Positions 35,825 through 47,310 of a stretch of DNA of 64,000 bases are shown here, one piece after another. Origin of the DNA: Ipomoea triloba (lineage: Eukaryota > Streptophyta > Magnoliopsida > Solanales > Convolvulaceae); assembly GCF_003576645.1 (NCBI RefSeq), contig NC_044930.1, positions 18,614,182 through 18,678,181 of the forward strand. The letters are read 5' to 3'. Position numbers and translations under genes: made by a program. The notes beneath the pieces were generated by a model. The model worked only from the letters and a program-made list of their open reading frames with translations, searched no databases and was not told the origin of the DNA. How positions within the stretch are numbered: position 1 is the first letter of the stretch; each line of letters begins with the position of its first letter.

Positions 35825-36492
35825 CAGGGCCGTTCCATTAAAAATAGGGGCCCTGTCTAATAGTTCAATTTCGACCTTCATTATTTTTATTTTAAGATGC
35901 AATCTAAATACAATAGAGTAAAACAATAAATACAAAGATAATAATAGAGAGAGAAGAACATAGAGGGGGAGAGATTCTTTTTTAATATTTAGATTTCACT
36001 AATTGCTATAATGATACAAAGAGATATCTATTTATAAAGGTACGAAACATAATCCAAAAATACCTATGAAATATAAAGATAAAAGTCTAGAAGATTTATA
36101 AAATCTCTATAACTAAGGTAATTGAGTCCAAATCCATATAGATTTTAAGTTATTACGGAGTATATTCTATGACAAAAGTAAAGAAGTAATAAAAAATTTT
36201 GTCTAAATATAATGCATAAAAAGTCAACAAAGAAAAAAAAATACAAATCAAAATTTAATTTAAAAGTGACATTTTCGTGCATATTTAAATATAAATTTAT
36301 TCACCTAAATTTCAATGTCAATTACTTCTAAAATTTTATTTTCACTTACCATTAAGACCAATATATGGATTCTAAAAAAATATTTATCATGTATAAAACT
36401 ATTAAATTATATATAAAATATTTTTTTTAAAAAGTTGGGCCCCCAAAAATTGGGGGCCATGTGCGGTCGCCCTGGCGACCAGGGCAACCCTG
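35825..36492. mobile_element. Non-autonomous hAT element (668 bp)
   Basis: Ends CAGGGCCGTTCC and its partly inverted partner GGGCAACCCTG. A perfect 8-bp duplication attatata at 35817-35824 and 36493-36500 is the hAT signature. Internal sequence is AT-rich and non-coding. It lies inside Helitron A, so it is younger than it. Confidence 0.85.
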
Positions 36493-36969
36493 ATTATATA
36501 GGAGAAGTTTATACATAGGTAATTGAATGTCGAATTTGTTTATTTAATTATGTAACTCAAAGTATATGAATCCAAGATAATATAGGAAATTCATTATAAT
36601 TGTCACTAAAATAAATGTTTACAACTTTGTAAAATCGATAGTCTAAATACTTGGTCTAAAAATGATAGTCTAAATAAATAATACTTTTGGTTTGAACTTT
36701 TCTAAGTATTCTTAATTCTCTTTTGAGTAACATTATCATTGTCTTCATCTTTACTATTTGTCCTCTTCCTTTTTGTTGGTAGTGTGTTATTTGCAATTGG
36801 GTTACTATTGGTAATATAGATGACAACGTCATGTAATGAGATTATGATATAGGAAGCTATGGACTTTCCTTTAGGTGTTCTGCTCGGGGTTCATTTGGTT
36901 CAACCATTATTGTTGAGTGGGTTATTGTGGATAAAGAAATCCCTAGTTTAAGGAATAAGATTAGATAAA

Positions 36970-38714
36970 GAGTGAATTAATTTTTGGTCCTATTGTTATT
37001 GGTCATTTTTTCAATTTTAGTCCGCTTTAGTTTTTTTGCCACATTGAGACCATATTTATTAAACGTGTTCCACATTTGCTCCATCATTAAGTTTTCTGTG
37101 TAATGGCCGTTTGTGGCAGGGGTAATGTCATCTTTTTACGCTAGTCTCGTCTCTTTACCCTTTCTTCGCATCCGAGACGATGGAGCAGATCAGATGAGGA
37201 TCTCATATATGGTGTCGCTACAAGGGAAAGATTTTTGTATGAAGCTTAAATGAGAGAGATTAATGCAATGGGGGGCAACATCGAGGAATCACCTCCCAAC
37301 AGGAAACCTGGCTCTACATAAAAAACTGAGGAGTTTGATTGCACCAAGTTCTTGATGACGTCCATCCCGCATTGTGGGAAAGGTTGCATTTGGAAACTGG
37401 ATCTGTTTGTAAGCTTCGGAAAGCAGGTTGGCTTCTTTTCTTTTTTTGCAATTGGGTTACTATTGGTAATATAGATGACAACGTCATGTAATGAGATTAT
37501 GATATAGGAAGCTATGGACTTTTCTTTAGGTGTTCTGCTCGGGGTTCATTTGGTTCAACCATTATTGTTGAATGGGTTATTGTGGATAAAGAAATCCCTA
37601 GTTTAAGGAATAAGATTAGAAAAGAGTGAATTCATTTTTGGTCCTATTGTTATTGGTCATTTTTTCAATTTTAGTCCGCTTTAGTTATTTTTGCCACATT
37701 GAGACCATATTGAGGGAAATATACCTATGTACTCAATCGTCTTCAGGTTGGCTTCTTTTCTTTTCCTGTCTAGATTTTTGGTTGACTAAAACAATGCTTT
37801 TTAGGTGCTAATGACACCTAATTATCCCAAACTTTCCTACTCCAGGGCATAATTGATTTGGCACTTTTCAAGCCCCGTCCGCCAATGACTCCCTGTTTGT
37901 GCATAGCATTTATCGTTCCTCAATCCTCTCTCCCAATTTATCTCTACCTCCGCCTCTCCCAATTCGATTACAACAACCTCCGTTGTTGAAACTTTAGAGA
38001 TCCGCCTCTCCCAATTCGATTACAACAACCTCCGTTGTTGAAACTTTAGAGATCAAAACTTGGTTAGTTGTGCAGATTACAGAGTGATATTGTTATATAT
38101 TAGGGAAATGTTGGACAGAGAAATGCGTTGCAGAGAGAGAGAGAGAGAGATAATGGCGATCCTGGCGGGTAGTGCGCTACCGGAGTCTCTCCAGCCACGG
38201 GAGACGTCGAATAATGAAAAGGGTGTTGGCGATGATCTCGCCAAGGTTTCGGCTACGGTTTCCACTATCCCAAACCAATTTCAATCACCCCCCTTAAGAA
38301 ACCCTAGTCAAGGTCGTCGGAGGTTCATCATCATTCGTGGCTGGCATAGGGGATTTGGGGACAGAATCGCGGGTGACTAGCCTCCCTCCGCCGTCGTTGG
38401 ATTGCAGAATTGCAACGAGAAAGATTGGAGATCGATTGATTGGAGATGAGGCTTTGGCGTCTGGAAAGATTGAAGATCGATCGAGAACAGTTAAGGCGGA
38501 GCAGGTGGTAGCTGGAGAAACGGTAAAGGCAAAGAGACAATCGTAGAAAGACCAAAAAGTCCCTGAAGTACACGGCCACTTGATAGAAAATCTAACGGTG
38601 GACTAAAAGTGGAATACTTTAAATAACAGTGGTCACAATGTGACAAAAAATTAATAAAGTGGACTAAAATTGGAAATGCCCCAATAACAGTAGGACCAAA
38701 AATGGAATTCACTC
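36970..38714. mobile_element. Mutator-like element, 1.75 kb
   Basis: Ends gagtgaattaatttttggtc and inverse; perfect 9-bp duplication ttagataaa at 36961-36969 and 38715-38723. Terminal sequence is related to 32993-33514. The interior holds a GC-richer non-TIR block (37140-38560), an open frame of 106 codons at 38060-38380 (- REREREIMAILAGSALPESL -) with no family I recognise, and a 50-bp tandem duplication 'cctctcccaattcgattaca' at about 37944-38052. The block may be captured host DNA (Pack-MULE-like); not proven. Confidence 0.85.
37444..37744. repeat. Insert copying the element's own left junction
   Basis: This block repeats 36788-37055: Helitron A flank (gcaattgggttactattgg onward), the junction, and the first 85 bp of the Mutator-like element. 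It sits inside the same element and is bordered by a direct repeat aggttggcttcttttctttt at about 37424 and 37745. The copy lacks the 'at' of the target duplication (ttagaaaa versus ttagataaa). Confidence 0.75.
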
Positions 38715-39944
38715 TTAGATAAATTAGTAAAAATTTAAAAATTTTAAATATGATGTAGCCCAAAGATATTAAAAGGTAGTTTCTCGCTTCAATTTGTTGG
38801 GTAATGGGTTATTTGAGTACTTTCATTGTCAACAAATCCCCAAGTAGTTAATATGATTGACTTCAAACTATTCTTTTTATTTTTTTTCATGATATTAATA
38901 AAATACTTGATAAATAAATATATAACATTATTTTGTATTATAACTTTGATATTTAATTACAAGATAGTGTAAAAAGAACATAATGGACAATGTAATGAAT
39001 ATCGATTGATGAATTTGAATGCAAAGAATCTTTGCATTAGAGAAAATAAAGACAATATAACTAATGAAATTATTTTTCTTATTTAATTTATTGATAATGA
39101 ATATTTTTTTTAAAATAAAGGCATTGTAGACACATAATTCTAAATTAAAGAAATGCATATGTATCATTTTTTGTTGTAACTATTAATTTATTTAATTCAA
39201 TAAGAGTAAAATAGAGTGATCCCGCTTCAATTTGTTGGGTTATTTGAGTACTCTCTTTGTCAACCAATCCACCAGACCCCAAGCAGTTAATATAATTAGC
39301 TTCAAATTATTTTTTTAATTTTTTTCATGGTATTAATAAAATACTTGGTAAATAAATATATAACATTATTTTGTATTATAACCTTGATATTTAATTACAA
39401 GATATTGTAAAAAGTAGATAATAGACAATGTAATGAATATCAATTGATAAATTTGAATGTAAAGAATCTTTGCATTGGAGAAAATAAAGACAATATATAA
39501 CTAATGAAATTATTTCTCTTATTGAATTTAATTTTTTGATAATGAATTAATTTTTTCAAATAAAGGAATTGTAGACACATAATTCTAAATTAAAGAAATA
39601 TATATGTATCATTTTTTGTTGTAGCTACTAATTTATTTAATTTAATAAGAGTAAAATAGAGTGAGAAACTTGATTATGCCAAATTTGATTGGGATGAGGT
39701 TCGAACCTAAGACCTTTCTTATAGAAATTAATGAGTAAGTTAAAAGTTCAACGAAATATTAACGGAGAAGAGAATATTTAACAGAAAACTTAACGGATAA
39801 TCATATAATTAAGGATAAATTAGGAAATCTCAATGAAAAAATATAAATCTAAACAATCTGAACTATCCATTTGGGTTAATAATTTGACGGTCATTTTTTC
39901 TCCCCATTATAGGTTTAACTTTTTTTGGCTCTTATTAGTATATA

Positions 39945-41497
39945 CTAGTTTTATACGCGCATTGCGCGAATGAGTTAATGTCCAATGTTTATATTTAAAT
40001 AAATATTTGAAAGTATATCAATGCAAGATTATATAGGAGAAGTTTATACATGGTAATTGAATGTCAAATTTTTTTATTTAAATATCTAATTCAAAGTATA
40101 TGAATCCAAGATAATATAGAAAATTCATTACAATTATTACTAAAATAAATGTTTGCAACCTTGTAAAATCGATGGTCTAAATATTTGGTCTAAAAATGAT
40201 AGTCTAAGTAAATACTACTTTTAATTTGAATTTTTCTAAGTGTTCTTAATTCTCTTTTGAGTAACATTGTCATTGTCTTCATCTTTACTATTTGAATTGT
40301 TCTATTCTTTTTTGTTGGTAGTGTGTTATTTGCAATTCGGATATTGTTGGTAGCATAGATGACAACGTCATGCAATGAGATTATGATATAGGAGCTATGG
40401 ACTTTCCTTTATGTGTTCTGCTTGGGGTTCATTTGGTTCAACCATTATTGTTGAATGAGTTATTGTGGATAAAGAAATCCCTAGTTTAAGAAAAAAATTA
40501 AATTAATTAATAAAAATTTGAAAATTTAAAATATTATGTATTCCAAAGATACTAAAAGGTAGTTTCTCGCTTCAATTTGCTGGGTAATGGGTTATTTGAG
40601 TATTTCCATTGTCAACAAATCCCCCAAGTAGTTAATATGATTGGTTTTAAACTATTCTTTTTTATTTTTTTTCAGGTATTAAAGAAATACATATGTATCA
40701 TTTTTTGGTGTAACTACTAATTTATTTAATTTAATAAGAGTAAAATAGGTGATTCCGCTTCAATTTGTTGGGTTATTATTTGAGTACTCTCTTTGTCAAC
40801 CAATCCCCAAGTAGTTAATATAATTAGCTTCAAATTATTTTAAAATTTTTTTTCATAGTATTAATAAAATACTTGGTAAATAAATATATAACATTATTTT
40901 GTACTATAACTTTGATATTTAATTACAAGATATTGTAAAAATAAGATAATGGGCAATGTAATGAATATCAATTGATAAATTTGAATGTAAAGAATTTTTG
41001 CATGAGAGAAAATAAAGACAATATAACTAATGAAATTATTTCTCTTATTTAATTTAATTTTTTGATAATGAATAATTTTTCAAATAAAGGTATTGTAGAC
41101 ACATAATTCTAAATTAAAGAAATACATATGTATCATTTTTTGTTGTAACTACTAATTTATTTAATTTAATAAGAGTAAAATAGAGTGAGAAACTTAATTA
41201 TGTCAAATTTGATTGAGATGAGGTTCGAACCTAAGACCTTTCTTATAGAAATTAATGGGTAAGTTAAAAGTTAACGGAATATTAACGGAAGAGAATATTT
41301 AACGGAAAACTTAACGGATAATCATAAAAGTAAGGTTAAATTAGGTAATCTCTATTAATAATATTAATCTGGATTATCTTAACCATCTATTTGATTAAAT
41401 AATTCATCTGAACCATCCATTTGATTAAATAATTTGACTGCCATTTTTTCTACCCATTTTAGGCCTAACTCTCTTTGGCTCTTATTAGTATGGTAGA
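39945..41497 (-). mobile_element. Helitron B, last of the tandem array
   Basis: The - strand 5' end TCTACCATACTAATAAGAGC begins at 41497, one base different from the Helitron at 23869. The 3' end carries hairpin cgcgc/gcgcg and CTAG at 39945-39948. Non-coding, with internal duplicated blocks ('cttcaatttgttgggttatt' twice). Confidence 0.88.
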
Positions 41498-41502
41498 TAT
41501 TA

Positions 41503-41503
<1 letters not shown>

Positions 41504-41567
<64 letters not shown>

Positions 41568-41660
41568 CGCGCGCGCGGGGTGCGTGTGTGTGAGTGTGTG
41601 TGTGCGCGTGCGTGCGTGTGTGTGTGTGAGTGTGTGCGTGTGTTGTGTGTGTGTGATCCT
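41504..41660. repeat. TA then TG/CG microsatellite
   Basis: A (TA)n run, then (GT)n with GCGC interruptions. It starts directly outside the Helitron B 5' end. Confidence 0.95.
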
Positions 41661-42504
41661 TTGTTAAAAAATCATTTAATAAGTGTTAAATTACATAGCA
41701 AAATCAGAATTTCAATAATTTAATGACCATTTTGTGCATTAAAATTATTTCTAAAAAAAAAAATTAAACGGTAAAAAAAGAATCATATCACGATAAAACA
41801 GTAACTATACGTCTATTTTACACTTTTTGTTTTCATTTCTAAGATTTTTATTTGGATGAAGAAAATGTTAGTTTCATCTAAACTTTAGTTCATTTACAAG
41901 TTTTATTAACATGATCGATCAAGTTTCAGTATTAAGCTGTGAATGAATTAAAGTTTATACAAAATAATACATTTTCACACAAATGAAAATCTTGAAATGA
42001 AAAATAAATTTCACAAGGCACAGTGACTAATCCCCTCGTTGATCCCACCTAACCTATCTTTAATTAAGGATGTATGCCCTTTCACCCAACTACACTCTAG
42101 GTTAAATTTCCCTAAGATCGATTCTTTTTCTACCATTCAAAAATAAAAAAGGAAAACTATCATAACAAAATTTCTAAATGTGTTAATATTCCCCAATATT
42201 GATTCTTTCTCTACCATTCAAAAATAAAAACGGAAAACAATTTTCAAAAAAAATAGAAAAGGAAAACTATACGGCATATCAAAATTTCTAAATGTGTTAA
42301 TTTCCTTTGACTATTGAAATAATTTGCAAAACAGTTTTTCGACTATTAAAATTTTAATTTTCTCTAATTTAATAATTTTTCTAATAACGATTTATTAGTT
42401 TATAATCTAAATAAATAATTTTTAAAGTTAAAACTACTATTGGATAGTTTTTATACTATGCCCCACAAGCAATATAGTCCATAGTGGTGTATGTATCTCT
42501 ATCC
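41661..42504. other. Upstream region of the OPT gene
   Basis: AT-rich. A duplicated block of about 110 bp ('attctttctctaccattcaa' and 'aaatttctaaatgtgttaat') occurs at 42110-42180 and 42190-42300. No element ends seen; presumably promoter-distal DNA. Confidence 0.5.
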
Positions 42505-42516
42505 CTATATATAAGT
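42505..42516 (+). promoter_or_regulatory. Probable TATA box of the OPT gene
   Basis: ctatatataagt, 83 bp before the start codon, leaving room for a 5' leader of about 55 bases. Position and sequence fit a plant core promoter; not tested. Confidence 0.6.
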
Positions 42517-42598
42517 ACACACACTTGTTCGCTAATAACAACAAGATAATATCACAGACAGTGAGTACACAGTTGTTGAAGACCGAGCAGGCAGCCAA

Positions 42599-45500
42599 AT
42601 GTCCGGCGCCGGCGAGAAGCAGAACGACGGGGAGAGATGTCCGGTGGAGGAGGTTGCTCTGGTGGTCCCGGAGACGGACGACCCCACACTCCCCGTCCTG
42701 ACTTTCCGGGCGTGGTTTCTGGGCATAATCTCATGCATAATCTTGATCTTTCTCAACACCTTTTTCATATACAGGACTCAGCCGCTCTCCATCTCCGCCA
42801 TCCTCATGCAGATTTCGGTGCTCCCCATCGGGAAATTCATGGCGGCGACGCTCCCGGAGAGGAAGTTCACGCTCTTTGGGCGGTGGAGCTTCACGCTCAA
42901 TCCGGGCCCTTTCAACATCAAGGAGCACGTAATCATCACTGTCATGGCTAATTGCGGCGTTTCCCCTGGTGGAGGTGATGCTTACTCCATTGGAGCCATT
43001 ACTATCATGAAAGCTTATTATAAGCAGGCTGTGAGCTTCCTTTGTGGCATTATTATTGTCTTAACCACTCAGGTTTGTTTTTTCTTTTAATTCCAATTTC
43101 TGTATATATTCTTCATATTTTATTCAAATATCTTATGATTTTATTTTATACTAGTGTTTTCCAGTGCAGTGTTAATCTCAATCCCTATATAAATAGTGTC
43201 AAATTTGGCAACTGTACATAATGAATTGTTCTGTGGAAACTACAATATATAGTTGCTGAAGTTGTTGTAAATTCTCACTTTTTGATGTTGTTGATATTCT
43301 ATGATTGGTGTTTATATATGCAGCTTATTGGGTATGGATGGGCTGGAGTGTTGAGGAGGTATCTTGTTGATCCAGTAGATATGTGGTGGCCTTCAAACCT
43401 TGCTCAAGTTTCTTTATTCAGGTCTGAATTTTCTCCCTACTTGATGTCTGGGTTCAATGTTTTCAGATTAAACTGGTCTTAGTATTTGATTTAATGGATT
43501 GGGGTTCAGCATAGAGCCGTGTAAGATCTCTGCTCAATAGGCGTTGAATTTACTCAAATCCATGAGTTTCTACTTTTTTGATTCATTGATTGGGGGTGGG
43601 ACTACTTTTTGGACATCAAGCATCGAATTCTTTTCCAATTGTATGGGGGATATGTATGCAGCTAGTGCATTGGCCGCCGAGTTATATATGTACATACAAG
43701 TTGGGGGATATGGAACTTGATTTCTTCATTCTGTTGCCAAGTGGATGCTTTATTCTCCCAGTACACCACAAGAATTCTGTGGTCGTGAAAAGAGGGTGGC
43801 ATGGTGGAAAGTGAATGAATAAAGTTCTTTGATGGCTGTAATGGAGAATTCCACAGCAGTAATTTTACAGAAAGATTAAATATAAAAATAACATACTTTT
43901 CTTAAAAAGAAGTCCCATGTTTTTTAATAGCAATGCGACCGAATTTTACCTATGAGTTTAGAAAACTGCAGGCAGGCCTTATGATATTTATTTTCTAATC
44001 TTTTGTGATTTTGTCTTCATCAGAGCACTCCATGAAACAGAGGTTAAATCAAGAGGCATGACAAGGATGCGGTTTTTCCTTATAGTTATGGGAGCAAGTT
44101 TCCTTTACTATACATTTCCGGGTTACTTGTTTCCAATTTTGACCTTCTTCTCGTGGGTCTGCTGGGTGTGGCCTCGTAGTATTACAGCTCAGCAAATTGG
44201 CTCTGCTTACCATGGACTAGGTGTGGGTGGGTTCACACTCGATTGGGCTGGGATTTCAGCTTACCATGGAAGCCCTTTGGTGTCACCTTGGTCCTCGATT
44301 CTGAATGTTGCTGTTGGTTTTGTTATGTTCATATACATAATCGTCCCTCTGTGCTACTGGAAATACAACACTTTTGATGCCCGAAAGTTTCCTATTTTCT
44401 CAAATCAACTCTTCACATCTACCGGGCACAAATATGATACTACTAAAGTCTTGACCCCTCAATTTGATTTGAACGTTGCTGCTTATGAGAGTTACAGCAA
44501 GCTCTACCTTAGCCCTCTTTTCGCCCTATCTATTGGATCAGGATTTGCAAGGTTTACAGCAACTTTGACACATGTGGCACTGTTCAATGGCAGGTTGGGT
44601 TCTTAACTAACGAGTTTTATTGATGAATTTATATAAACTAGTATTACAATATTAATGATATGATACAGTTGATTGAAAAATGCTTTTCTTCTGTTTGTTA
44701 GTGATATTTGGAAGCAAACCAGATCTGCTGCACAGAACGTCAAAATGGATATCCACACGAAATTAATGAAGACTTACAAACAAGTTCCCGAATGGTGGTT
44801 CTTGATTTTACTGCTAGGCAGCACTTGCCTTTCTCTTGTTATGTGCTTTGTTTGGAAAGAAACCGTTCAGATTCCGTGGTGGGCATTACTCTTTGCATTT
44901 GCTCTAGCTTTTGTTGTTTCTCTCCCTATTGGTGTTATTCAAGCAACAACTAACCAGGTAAAGACGTACTGAATTTTCAATTATAATAAAAAAAGACACT
45001 TGTGTGCTGAAGTTTCATCAAAGCAGCCAATTGATGAAGTTAGTTATCGTGTCTACTTTAATTTGCAGCAACCGGGGTATGACATCATTGCACAGTTCAT
45101 CATTGGGTATATCCTTCCGGGAAAACCTATTGCTAACTTGCTTTTCAAAATTTACGGGAGAATCAGCACTATTCACACTCTCTCGTTCTTAGCTGACCTT
45201 AAACTCGGGCACTATATGAAAATTCCTCCGCGCTGCATGTATGTAGCTCAGGTAAGTAACACTTTTAAGTTTGGAGTTGTCCTAAAAAACCATTAGTATT
45301 CTGGAATGGCTCTTACAGTCTCGATTTCTGTGGCATTCCCCTTTGTTTCAGCTGGTGGGAACACTCGTATCTGGTGTAGTCAACCTTGCGGTGTGCTGGT
45401 GGATGCTAGGTAGCATCGAAAACATATGTGACATCGAGGCACTTCACCCCGACAGCCCATGGACGTGTCCCAAGTTCCGAGTCACTTTTGATGCCTCTGT

Positions 45501-45969
45501 CATCTGGGGACTAATCGGACCAAAACGGCTGTTTGGACCGGGAGGGTTGTATAGGAACCTGGTGTGGCTATTCCTAATTGGAGCCGTCTTGCCAGTGCCT
45601 GTTTGGGTACTCAGCAAAATCTTCCCCGAAAAGAAATGGATTCCTCTGATCAACATTCCCGTCATCTCTTACGGATTCGCAGGAATGCCGCCCGCAACTC
45701 CCACCAACATAGGTAGCTGGATTGTGACTGGACTCATATTCAACTACTTTGTGTTCAAGTACAGGAAAGGATGGTGGCAAAAGTACAATTACGTCCTCTC
45801 GGCTGCCCTGGATGCGGGTACTGCTTTCATGGCCGTGCTGCTGTTTTTCGCGTTACAGAACGAGCATAAAGACTTGAAATGGTGGGGATCGGAGCTCGAC
45901 CACTGTCCTCTCGCAACTTGCCCAACAGCTCCTGGGATTGTGGTTGATGGTTGCCCAGTTTTCAAGTAG
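42599..45969 (+). CDS. OPT3: Oligopeptide transporter family protein, OPT3-like
   Basis: Membrane transporter of the OPT family, PT clade. OPT3 of Arabidopsis moves iron/copper in phloem companion cells at the plasma membrane (family knowledge); the function here is inferred. Six exons join in frame: 42599-43072, 43324-43421, 44024-44593, 44702-44957, 45069-45251, 45352-45969, all with GT..AG introns, giving 732 aa, the usual length. The clade motifs are intact: acidic DDPT near residue 27, [10 protein letters not shown] at 101-110, KIPPR at 517-521. Also seen are GYGWAG (start of exon 2), many hydrophobic spans from residue 37 to the end, and a Cys-rich tail [11 protein letters not shown]. 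The start is the first ATG in the leader and precedes the conserved N-terminus. No stop or frameshift. Converges with the SnRK1 beta gene 1.3 kb downstream. Closest-paralogue assignment (OPT3 rather than another OPT) is from memory. Confidence 0.9.
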
Positions 45970-46160
45970 GCAAGTAGCAGAGCAGTCATGTAAATTGTTT
46001 CATACAATTTCTTACATGTTATTAGGGTATAGACCCTGTATTAGTGCAAGAATTTGTGAAAGCTGGTTAAACCCATAATATATGTGCAACGTTTTTGGAA
46101 TAACCAGTTGGATTTTATATTCTGTTGCAAGTTTGGTTTGCAAATTATTACACAAAGTTT
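45970..46160 (+). other. 3' flank of the OPT gene
   Basis: Probable 3' UTR; T-rich stretches and 'aataacc'-like signals occur, but no canonical AATAAA was identified. Confidence 0.4.
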
Positions 46161-46170
46161 ACCGGTGCAT

Positions 46171-46431
46171 GGCAAATTATTGGTCCACATAGATGAATAC
46201 AATATACATTTTTAATATATTAAAAATATATTATTTGTGTACTGAATGTACATTATTTGATAATAATATATAAAAATAATCTTTTTTTTTTTTGAAAACA
46301 AAAAATCATATTTTCTTTTTGAAAGAAAAAATCATATATTTTTAAATAATATATTTTATGTATAAAAATAATGTACTTTTTATTTATAATTTATACAAAT
46401 GTGTAGACCGGGGTCTATGAAATAATGATTG
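46171..46431. mobile_element. Diverged GGCAAATTAT-lineage MITE
   Basis: ggcaaattattggtccacat on the left, an inverted 'aataatgatt' end on the right, and flanks ccggtgcat and ccaatgcat (7 of 9 identical). Core of 'actgaatgtacattat' words as at 2102. It lies 0.2 kb after the OPT stop codon. Confidence 0.65.
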
Positions 46432-46805
46432 CCAATGCATACCCCATACTAATTGTGGGTTTTCTTGTACCCCACTTGGTGGGTTTTCTTGTACCCCCGG
46501 AGTAATAGGCGTTTTTGAACCACTCTTAGTATTAGATATTCTGACTAATGGCAATTCCAAGCTCCCCTTGATAATATATATTCTTTGAGTAGTGATTACT
46601 CTTTCTTTTCTGACCCTTCATTATGTATTTCGACCCAACCTTGGTAATAGATATTCCTTGTGACTAGTTAATAGACTCAACTTTATTTATTTATTTTTAA
46701 ATTGTAAACCATGCAAAATGAATTTTGCTTGAATTTTCAGGGTAAAATACTCTTTCCAAGCAAAATAAGGAATAGAAATTGCAGTATGGATTAAAGCCCT
46801 GAGAA

Positions 46806-46922
46806 ATGTTATTTTTATGTACATATTTTCTTCCACCAAGACATTATCTTTATGTACATATTTTCTTCCACCAAGACATTATCTTTATGTACATATTTTC
46901 TTCCACCAAGACACATTATCTA
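46806..46922. repeat. Three tandem copies of a 36-bp unit
   Basis: Units contain 'tttatgtacatattttcttc' and 'caccaagacattatc'. They lie between the two convergent genes. Confidence 0.9.
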
Positions 46923-47040
46923 GTACGGAGTATGTAAGAACTTAGTATCAGATTCCCATGGAAATGGTTCAAGACACAAACATGGACCAAGTGTTTTCTT
47001 AATAAATATGCTTGAAAGCAACATTTTTGACTTGGAAATA

Positions 47041-47067
47041 TTAAAAAAAAAAAAAAAAAAAAAAAAA
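47041..47067. repeat. Poly-A run
   Basis: A 27-nt homopolymer followed by gggccacc; an isolated tract with no element ends attached. Confidence 0.9.
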
Positions 47068-47310
47068 GGGCCACCATTCAAGATACCACATCTACAGAGA
47101 AATAGAGCGTGGGATAGGGGCAACATGAATGCACAAAGGGCAAATGCACCTCGCTATCAGGCATTTGAATGCTGAATGGAATTTCAACAAATTTTGCTTC
47201 TTTTTTTTTTTTTCCCAGTGTTGTTGCCAGCCAGTAGTAGTAGTGTGACATCTAATAGTTACGTGATCGATACGGCGACAATCGCAGATTGAAGCTGAGG
47301 CTCGGGATTC

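Larger units (their letters stand above)
35734..39944 (-). mobile_element. Helitron A, middle of the tandem array
   Basis: The - strand 3' end has hairpin cgcgc/gcgcg and CTAG at 35734-35737; the 5' end (tatatactaataagagcca on the - strand) abuts Helitron B at 39944/39945. It is the same family as 23869-26517: the 3' 300 bp and the 'aaagaaatccctagtttaag' and 'ggttcgaacctaagacc' blocks match. Length is inflated by a hAT element (35825-36492) and a Mutator-like element (36970-38714). No Rep/helicase coding. Confidence 0.8.

Noticed and set aside
38060..38380. 106-codon frame as a host gene
   Set aside because: Lies wholly inside a Mutator-like element with perfect target duplication, starts with a GA-microsatellite-derived REREREI run, and shows no known domain.
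41475..41723. 82-codon open frame with YIYIYI and CVCVCV
   Set aside because: Translation of a TA/GT microsatellite.
42637..42951. 104-codon frame overlapping OPT exon 1
   Set aside because: Shadow frame of a GC-rich exon; the OPT frame has family motifs.
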